Source: Cheiracanthium punctorium (lineage: Eukaryota > Arthropoda > Arachnida > Araneae > Cheiracanthiidae). From it: a DNA stretch of 64,000 bases. The stretch is taken from contig JAWZYV010002471.1 in NCBI GenBank assembly GCA_038373885.1, positions 620,001 to 684,000 on the forward strand. Reading direction: 5' to 3'. Shown in pieces: positions 57,338-64,000 of the stretch; position 1 is the stretch's first letter, and each line of letters opens with the position of its first letter. The notes below the pieces were generated by a model. It made no database searches and was not told the origin of the DNA. It was given only the letters and a program-made list of their open reading frames with translations. The translations under genes and the position numbers were made by a program.

Positions 57338-58093
57338 GTGGCATTTCTAAAATTTTCATTTTTGCGGGATCAGTGTGAAATAGCTCGTAGGCTTGGTATT
57401 TCACGCTCTACTGTTCAGTATTACATCGTTAAATATCAGAAGAATATACCCGGGACTGTTGTTCAAGGCCGCGCTGGCCGTCCTCGCCAGTTGTCTGATC
57501 CGGAAGAAAGTCATCGTGAAACTAACCGTCTATTTATGCAAAGAAAAAGGGAAGATCCAGATTTTCGTGCTCAAGAAGCGGAATCCAAATCCAGAAGACA
57601 AGACAGAAAACGTTTACGACTCTGTCTAGATATACCATCGAAAAGACCAAGAACAGATACTGATCTAAATGTAAGGTGTGAAGAACTAGAATTTCGTAAA
57701 TTAGCTGAGAAATTTTTCGAAGCTGTTGCTGATGGTCCAATCCACCAATGCTATTGTTGTGATCGACTGTGGTTCAAAAAGTCAATAAGAACCCATTCCA
57801 AAACAACTTTACTGTCCAAAGGAGCGACAACGGACTTTATAAAACTAGTCTTTTACAAAGATATCGATGATATTGGCAAATTTTGCAAAACATGTTACGA
57901 TTGTTTGATTAAATTGACAATACCAGAATTAGCTATAAGCAATGGCTTCGAATTCCCCGAAATACCGGATTGTTTAAAATACTTGACACCACTGGAAGAA
58001 CGGTTGGTTTCTCCCCGTTTGATTTACATGCAAATACATCCTGTACATGGCTGCCAATACAAATTAAAAGGTTCTGTCAAAAAACCTCTTTAG
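57338..58093 (+). CDS. Chimeric HTH - Helitron N-terminal-domain protein, unit 5
   Basis: Protein identical to unit 1; no private change noticed in the unit. Confidence 0.6.
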   Translation: MAFLKFSFLRDQCEIARRLGISRSTVQYYIVKYQKNIPGTVVQGRAGRPRQLSDPEESHRETNRLFMQRKREDPDFRAQEAESKSRRQDRKRLRLCLDIPSKRPRTDTDLNVRCEELEFRKLAEKFFEAVADGPIHQCYCCDRLWFKKSIRTHSKTTLLSKGATTDFIKLVFYKDIDDIGKFCKTCYDCLIKLTIPELAISNGFEFPEIPDCLKYLTPLEERLVSPRLIYMQIHPVHGCQYKLKGSVKKPL

Positions 58094-58461
58094 CGGAGGG
58101 GAAACTAATTTCAGCTGAAGGCTGAATATTTTTTATTTTTTACCCTCCGCTAAAGAGGGTAATAGTTTTGGGCAGACAAAAAAAAGTCGTGGATGATAAT
58201 TGATAGTAAATAAAATCTTACACATCTCACGGAAATTTGAAACACACCAAGATCCGACACATGATTGGAATAATGGATACTTGAAAAATTTCAAAGTAAC
58301 GTCAGATGAAACAAAAGGGGAAACTGTAAGATTTTGTCAGAGCGTCTGCGACTGGCTGTCAAGTTCCCGAGGTTCCGATTTCATTTTTCAGAACTTGGAT
58401 TTGTTTCCAGAGTCGCGTTCAAACTTTTGTCCCTCCTCGGAGCAAGTGGTGGTGTTCTGTC

Positions 58462-59217
58462 GTGGCATTTCTAAAATTTTCATTTTTGCGGGATCAGTGT
58501 GAAATAGCTCGTAGGCTTGGTATTTCACGCTCTACTGTTCAGTATTACATCGTTAAATATCAGAAGAATATACCCGGGACTGTTGTTCAAGGCCGCGCTG
58601 GCCGTCCTCGCCAGTTGTCTGATCCGGAAGAAAGTCATCGTGAAACTAACCGTCTATTTATGCAAAGAAAAAGGGAAGATCCAGATTTTCGTGCTCAAGA
58701 AGCGGAATCCAAATCCAGAAGACAAGACAGAAAACGTTTACGACTCTGTCTAGATATACCATCGAAAAGACCAAGAACAGATACTGATCTAAATGTAAGG
58801 TGTGAAGAACTAGAATTTCGTAAATTAGCTGAGAAATTTTTCGAAGCTGTTGCTGATGGTCCAATCCACCAATGCTATTGTTGTGATCGACTGTGGTTCA
58901 AAAAGTCAATAAGAACCCATTCCAAAACAACTTTACTGTCCAAAGGAGCGACAACGGACTTTATAAAACTAGTCTTTTACAAAGATATCGATGATATTGG
59001 CAAATTTTGCAAAACATGTTACGATTGTTTGATTAAATTGACAATACCAGAATTAGCTATAAGCAATGGCTTCGAATTCCCCGAAATACCGGATTGTTTA
59101 AAATACTTGACACCACTGGAAGAACGGTTGGTTTCTCCCCGTTTGATTTACATGCAAATACATCCTGTACATGGCTGCCAATACAAATTAAAAGGTTCTG
59201 TCAAAAAACCTCTTTAG
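58462..59217 (+). CDS. Chimeric HTH - Helitron N-terminal-domain protein, unit 6
   Basis: Protein identical to unit 1. The unit is 1 bp longer through an extra A in the poly-A run near 58180-58187, upstream of the frame. Confidence 0.6.
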   Translation: MAFLKFSFLRDQCEIARRLGISRSTVQYYIVKYQKNIPGTVVQGRAGRPRQLSDPEESHRETNRLFMQRKREDPDFRAQEAESKSRRQDRKRLRLCLDIPSKRPRTDTDLNVRCEELEFRKLAEKFFEAVADGPIHQCYCCDRLWFKKSIRTHSKTTLLSKGATTDFIKLVFYKDIDDIGKFCKTCYDCLIKLTIPELAISNGFEFPEIPDCLKYLTPLEERLVSPRLIYMQIHPVHGCQYKLKGSVKKPL

Positions 59218-59584
59218 CGGAGGGGAAACTAATTTCAGCTGAAGGCTGAATATTTTTTATTTTTTACCCTCCGCTAAAGAGGGTAATAGTTTTGGGCAGA
59301 CAAAAAAAGTCGTGGATGATAATTGATAGTAAATAAAATCTTACACATCTCACGGAAATTTGAAACACACCAAGATCCGACACATGATTGGAATAATGGA
59401 TACTTGAAAAATTTCAAAGTAACGTCAGATGAAACAAAAGGGGAAACTGTAAGATTTTGTCAGAGCGTCTGCGACTGGCTGTCAAGTTCCCGAGGTTCCG
59501 ATTTCATTTTTCAGAACTTGGATTTGTTTCCAGAGTCGCGTTCAAACTTTTGTCCCTCCTCGGAGCAAGTGGTGGTGTTCTGTC

Positions 59585-60340
59585 GTGGCATTTCTAAAAT
59601 TTTCATTTTTGCGGGATCAGTGTGAAATAGCTCGTAGGCTTGGTATTTCACGCTCTACTGTTCAGTATTACATCGTTAAATATCAGAAGAATATACCCGG
59701 GACTGTTGTTCAAGGCCGCGCTGGCCGTCCTCGCCAGTTGTCTGATCCGGAAGAAAGTCATCGTGAAACTAACCGTCTATTTATGCAAAGAAAAAGGGAA
59801 GATCCAGATTTTCGTGCTCAAGAAGCGGAATCCAAATCCAGAAGACAAGACAGAAAACGTTTACGACTCTGTCTAGATATACCATCGAAAAGACCAAGAA
59901 CAGATACTGATCTAAATGTAAGGTGTGAAGAACTAGAATTTCGTAAATTAGCTGAGAAATTTTTCGAAGCTGTTGCTGATGGTCCAATCCACCAATGCTA
60001 TTGTTGTGATCGACTGTGGTTCAAAAAGTCAATAAGAACCCATTCCAAAACAACTTTACTGTCCAAAGGAGCGACAACGGACTTTATAAAACTAGTCTTT
60101 TACAAAGATATCGATGATATTGGCAAATTTTGCAAAACATGTTACGATTGTTTGATTAAATTGACAATACCAGAATTAGCTATAAGCAATGGCTTCGAAT
60201 TCCCCGAAATACCGGATTGTTTAAAATACTTGACACCACTGGAAGAACGGTTGGTTTCTCCCCGTTTGATTTACATGCAAATACATCCTGTACATGGCTG
60301 CCAATACAAATTAAAAGGTTCTGTCAAAAAACCTCTTTAG
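59585..60340 (+). CDS. Chimeric HTH - Helitron N-terminal-domain protein, unit 7 (last)
   Basis: Protein identical to unit 1. The unit ends GGCTAAATA rather than GGCTGAATA and is followed by T-rich DNA without a further hairpin, so the array stops here. Confidence 0.6.
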   Translation: MAFLKFSFLRDQCEIARRLGISRSTVQYYIVKYQKNIPGTVVQGRAGRPRQLSDPEESHRETNRLFMQRKREDPDFRAQEAESKSRRQDRKRLRLCLDIPSKRPRTDTDLNVRCEELEFRKLAEKFFEAVADGPIHQCYCCDRLWFKKSIRTHSKTTLLSKGATTDFIKLVFYKDIDDIGKFCKTCYDCLIKLTIPELAISNGFEFPEIPDCLKYLTPLEERLVSPRLIYMQIHPVHGCQYKLKGSVKKPL

Positions 60341-60389
60341 CGGAGGGGAAACTAATTTCAGCTGAAGGCTAAATATTTTTTATTTTTTA

Positions 60390-62600
60390 TTTTTTTTAAA
60401 TAACGGCACTAGGTTGAATTCTACTTTAACTGCCTTATTCCGCCATGTTGACGATAAATATTTAAATGTAGTTACCCTGATGATTTTTTTAAATGTGACA
60501 ACCGTTTATAATGAAACGATCCTTGAAACTCAGATGAAAAGATTTATAATGATACAATCGATTCCTAAATTGGGCTGGCAGCCGATATTCAAATTAATTT
60601 TGCAGGTGATCAGCCATCAGTTTAGTTTTCATTCACTGCAGTTGATGAGTTCAACCGGGGCGTTCGCTATAAGTAACGGGCCTGCGCGTGTATTTCGATG
60701 AGTCATCCAAAGAGGCCTACGGATGCTCGCGTCTTCCCGTATACATCAAGCAATTTTTAAGCTTTCCGATGCTTTGAAACGTTATTAAATGTAGTTTTAA
60801 GTAGTGATTGGGTTACTAATTCAAGTACGAACTCATTGACAGTTTCTTTACTATGATACACGTGGACATTAAGGTAAATAGATGCATGTAATTTGAAGGA
60901 AAAACAAAGTAGTTCTCACTCTCATGATTCATTATTTTAGCTTGATTTTTAATATACATAAACAAATTAAGCTGACTTTTAGTATACATTAAAGTAAACG
61001 AATACAGAAATGATACAGACATTTTTATGCATTTCTTTATACTGAATGTTTAAGTTTCACATTTTCAAAGCAGTTACAACCATTATTACTTTTAAAATAA
61101 ATTTAAGTAGTAGTTATTAAATTTTCATTTATTAAATATTGTTCGGTTAATATATTAACAAAATATATGACGAGGAGCTGAAATAGAATTTAAAATATTT
61201 GATATTTACAATTCACGTATACAAAATTTAAGTACTGATATACTATTTAATTTTTAATCTTTAGTAAGGCGTAGGTATCAGAAGAATTTTTGCTATAATT
61301 ATAAGTACAACCTGTGCACTGCAAGTCCTTGGTATTTATATGAAAAACAATGTAAATTAATTTAACGAGAAACATTTAGAATGAATTACAAAATAAGGGG
61401 TGTTCCATAAATAGTAGTACGAAATTAAAGGGGAGATAATATATCAAAAGGATTAAGAATAACGTAACAGTGTATGATAAAACACGTTTGTTAACTGTTT
61501 TTATTTTGGTTAGTTCAAATGAGTTTATTTATCGAAAATTTTACCATTCGAAATGAAAATGATTTATAATTTTCAGTGTTAGTTCCATATACTTTTTCTT
61601 CTCCAATGAAAAAATATAAATTTTAGAAAACCATACATGGAAATACCACTAATATTCCAACACCTTTTTTTTTAAGTTATTATTAACTGGCGATTGAAAA
61701 CAAACGTTTTCGTCCCTGCATTGCTGTATATTAGGGTTATAGCTTAAAAAAAAAAGAAAGAAAAAAACCTGCTCCTCGGACTTTGAATACAAATTAAGAT
61801 AAACTAACAGCTCTAGGACTTGAAAAATTTCAAGATCCCTTTTCACAAGTTGCGCTAAACACTGTAGTAAACTAAAAACAAACGATCTCTGAATTAATTA
61901 CTTTTTATTATAGCCAATATCTAAATGGAACTTTGAATTTGAGTATGATGAACGCTTATACAAAATATTAACTTCAATTTAAGTTTCTACATACACATGT
62001 GCAAAAATTAATAACATATTTTACAGTACTTCTTCACTGAAACCAATATCACACATTTAGTTGCATTTATAATAAATGATAAATGACATTTTCAACTGAA
62101 AGATTTAAACAGATAAGAATGTCTAACTAGTATTACAACGCACGCTTATTTACTAGAATAATAAACTACCCAAGTTAAACGATTTCAGATTAAAATGATT
62201 TATAAATAACACATGAATATTAATTCACAAAACATGCTTTATATCCTATAAATTTGTAGAATTTCTAAATACAAGTGTACACTTACCTTTACATTCAGAA
62301 CTTAAAGTTCGAATTCTATGATTGAATTCGTTGATTTATTTCCATAAAAAAAGCGCAATCTTCAAAAAATTATTACCTACATCTAAAACACCTTGTCATT
62401 AAATCATTATGACAAAATTATAACAAAATTGTTTTTTAATTATCAAATAAATTAACGTTTATAATCCCAAATCGCATACAATCGAACAGCGCAAATGTAA
62501 ATATTAGGCCTCAATGTTTCACTCATTTCTTCCGGTGGCAACGAAGAAGCAGGCCCGGTTGCTAATAACGATGGCCCCGGTTCAACTCATTTATTTTATC
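60390..62600. other. AT-rich non-coding DNA
   Basis: No gene or transposon end recognised. The 95-codon frame at 60414 has no known motif and begins directly at the array's right flank, so it is most likely chance. Confidence 0.5.
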
Positions 62601-62604
62601 ATCG

Positions 62605-63005
62605 TTTGCCCGCAACTTTTCAAAGTTGCGGGCAGAACTTTACGATATTAGCGAACACCTGGGCCTGACTTCAGGATGTTAGCGAAATCGCGGGCCGTAT
62701 AATTCGGATTTATATGGAAGTTTGAATGTTTTATATAGGTTTTATACAGGGTTTTGAGTTGTTCTGCGGGCTGTAGGGATGGACGCGAGACGATTTTTTG
62801 CGAGACGAGACAGAGATTTACAGCTTTTTTGCGAGACGAGACACACATTTTTAACATTACGATATAGGGATTTTGTGAGACGAGACAAAGCTTCTAGGCT
62901 ATTTTGCGAGACGCGAGACGCCTATTTTTCGTCTCGCGTCCATCCCTAGCGGGCTGGTCCAAAAGCCATGGCAGGCTACATCCGGCCGCAGGCTAGAAGT
63001 TGCCC
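62605..63005 (+). mobile_element. hAT-like MITE, family H1, copy 2, carrying a nested MITE
   Basis: Starts near GCCCGCAACTTT-TC-AAAGTTGCGGGC, a perfect 12-bp inverted repeat (62608-62619/62622-62633). It continues with TCGCGGGCCGTATAATTCGG and TTTATATGG...TTTGAATGTTTTATATAGG, which match family H1 copy 1 at 15775 in the opposite orientation. The right end is GGCTAGAAGTTGCCC. A 175-bp element splits it at GCGGGCTG. No coding capacity. Confidence 0.65.
62774..62948. mobile_element. 175-bp hAT-type MITE with perfect 8-bp target duplication
   Basis: The 20-bp terminal repeat TAGGGATGGACGCGAGACGA at 62774 is exactly mirrored at the right end (62929-62948). The host sequence GCGGGCTG is duplicated immediately outside (62766-62773 and 62949-62956). 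Eight-base duplications and TAGGGATG-type ends are hallmarks of hAT transposons. The interior repeats the GCGAGACGAGACA phrase several times, so it may be largely built from subterminal transposase-binding repeats. Confidence 0.92.
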
Positions 63006-63009
63006 ATAT

Positions 63010-64000
63010 GTGGAAGCAGTAAATTGGGAGGCTGAAATCTGGTTACTATGATTTTTTCTTATAAATTTTCAATTCTTATTTAGGCGTGGATTAGACTGTG
63101 TTCTTTTGTGTTGTGTACTATCATTAAACTAAAAGATAAAGGCCTTTGTGTAGACAATTACAGCGGGTGATAGAATGTCTACACTCAGAATATTTAATAT
63201 TTACCCACTTAAAATCAAATAACTTCATATTCAATTTTTATTATATATCGAAATTCGAATTGTATAATCTGCAGAAACATTTCGTATTCGAAACATTTCG
63301 ATTGGTATCAACATCCTCTCCCATATCCATGCTTAATGCATAGAAAACCATTTTATTTTTGAAAAAAAAGTTAAACTGAGTAGTAATTTAGAAAAGCTAT
63401 CTTAAGCGAATTGGAATCGTAATTTTCCCTCCAAAGCCTGATAACCGTGACTTCAGTGTAACGGTGTAACGTCAAGGTCACTTGCAATAGATAATTCTGA
63501 CATTCAAATGATTAGCTTTTTTTATTCTCTTAGATGAAATAGAGAATAGAGCTGAAAATACCAAGAAAGAAAGAAAAAAAAAACGCTTAAAAATCAGGGA
63601 ACGGGTGGATTATCAGATTTTTTCTTTTTCTTTTTCTTCTTCTTTTTTTTACATAATTATGATAATTTTCAGGTTGATCGCACCAACGAATCGTGTAAAT
63701 TTTAAGTTATTAAACAATACATTTTTAATCTGTTTGGATTAATGATGTAAAAGTTTAATTTTGAGTGGTTGAACTGGAATTGTGACAGAGTCAGGGATCA
63801 GCGTAACTATATAGGAACGACGTATTTTTGATTTATGCGAGGTTAGAAGTCCAATTTCTTCAGTCCATCCGTTTGTTCTATTACTGTCAACGTTTAAGTA
63901 TTCGTTAGGGCTATTATAAAAGAATATTTTTGATCTATTCTGTTTTTGATTTCAGGATTTCGAAGTGTCCTTTTGTACTAATAATTTAAATTGCGTTACA
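63010..64000. other. AT-rich non-coding DNA to the window edge
   Basis: Nothing recognised beyond a pyrimidine-rich TTTTTCTTTTTCTTCTTC tract near 63617-63650 and A-rich runs near 63560-63590. Confidence 0.5.

Larger units (their letters stand above)
52525..60387 (+). repeat. Seven-copy head-to-tail array of a 1123-bp chimeric transposon
   Basis: Units start at 52525, 53649, 54772, 55895, 57018, 58141 and 59265. They are 1123-1124 bp long and differ from each other at only a few positions. Each unit begins with the hairpin TACCCTC-CGCTAAA-GAGGGTA. The 16-bp CCCTCCGCTAAAGAGG inside it is repeated in reverse complement near the unit's end, over the stop codon of the main frame. After that come GAAACTAA, the palindrome TTCAGCTGAA, GGCTGAATA and a T-rich junction leading straight into the next unit. 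This matches the subterminal inverted repeat plus 3' hairpin layout of Helentron-type rolling-circle elements. Rolling-circle replication explains head-to-tail concatemers. A satellite that captured a transposon, or assembly expansion, are alternatives. Confidence 0.9.

Noticed and set aside
52525..60387. CRISPR-like or rRNA/histone-like tandem gene cluster
   Set aside because: The repeat unit is 1.1 kb with no short repeat-spacer pattern, and it contains no rRNA or histone sequence. The encoded frame looks like transposon protein.
60414..60701. 95-codon frame right after the array
   Set aside because: No known motif and AT-rich composition like the flanks. The proximity to the array alone is not evidence.
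62648..62857. 69-codon minus-strand frame
   Set aside because: It crosses the boundary between two nested MITEs, so it cannot be an ancestral gene.

Overview
This window looks like gene-poor, AT-rich eukaryotic DNA, most likely from an arthropod and probably a chelicerate such as a spider. The reasons are long stretches with no host open reading frame, many microsatellites, Tc1, Helitron, hAT, piggyBac-like and pogo/Tigger-like transposon relics, and tRNA-derived SINEs. The Tc1 and Helitron protein fragments resemble families I associate with spider genomes; that rests on memory and was not checked by a search. I recognise no intact host gene, no rRNA and no functional tRNA.

Layout. 1-619: 3' end of a Tc1-like element with a broken transposase. 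620-9.2 kb: AT-rich DNA with a purine-rich tract, one copy of an unclassified repeat family (called R1 here) and a SINE-like fragment. 9.2-16.2 kb: a nested block of R1 pieces, two related Helitrons (9921-12306 and 12797-14760), a possible solo LTR and a hAT-like MITE. 16.9-26.7 kb: several inverted-repeat MITEs, one of which has its right arm tripled as 252-bp tandem repeats. 29.5-30.1 kb: an internally deleted Tc1 element. 31.3-32.4 kb: a SINE inserted in the terminal repeat of a pogo/Tigger-like element. 35.6-36.5 kb: a MITE followed by a TATA/initiator promoter candidate and a 109-codon ORF. 38.9-43.3 kb: GCGTAGCC-type MITEs, a TA/TGTA microsatellite, another R1 copy and a piggyBac-like MITE. 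45.1-47.1 kb: a second Helitron type with a duplicated 5' end. 47.9-50.2 kb: a long palindrome, a MITE and the most complete R1 copy. 51.1 kb: a SINE head.

The outstanding feature is 52525-60387: seven head-to-tail, nearly identical units of 1123-1124 bp. Each unit carries the same open 251-codon frame, which appears to join a Tc1-type DNA-binding helix-turn-helix to the zinc-binding N-terminal domain of arthropod Helitron replication proteins. Each unit is bounded by a 16-bp inverted repeat and a terminal hairpin. The arrangement suggests recent amplification of a chimeric, non-autonomous, probably rolling-circle (Helentron-like) element. From 60.4 kb to the end the DNA is AT-rich again, with a hAT-like MITE that itself contains a second 175-bp hAT MITE flanked by a perfect 8-bp target duplication.

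Nothing here works as a gene pathway. What ties the window together is layered transposition, and in several places the order of insertion can be read from the nesting.
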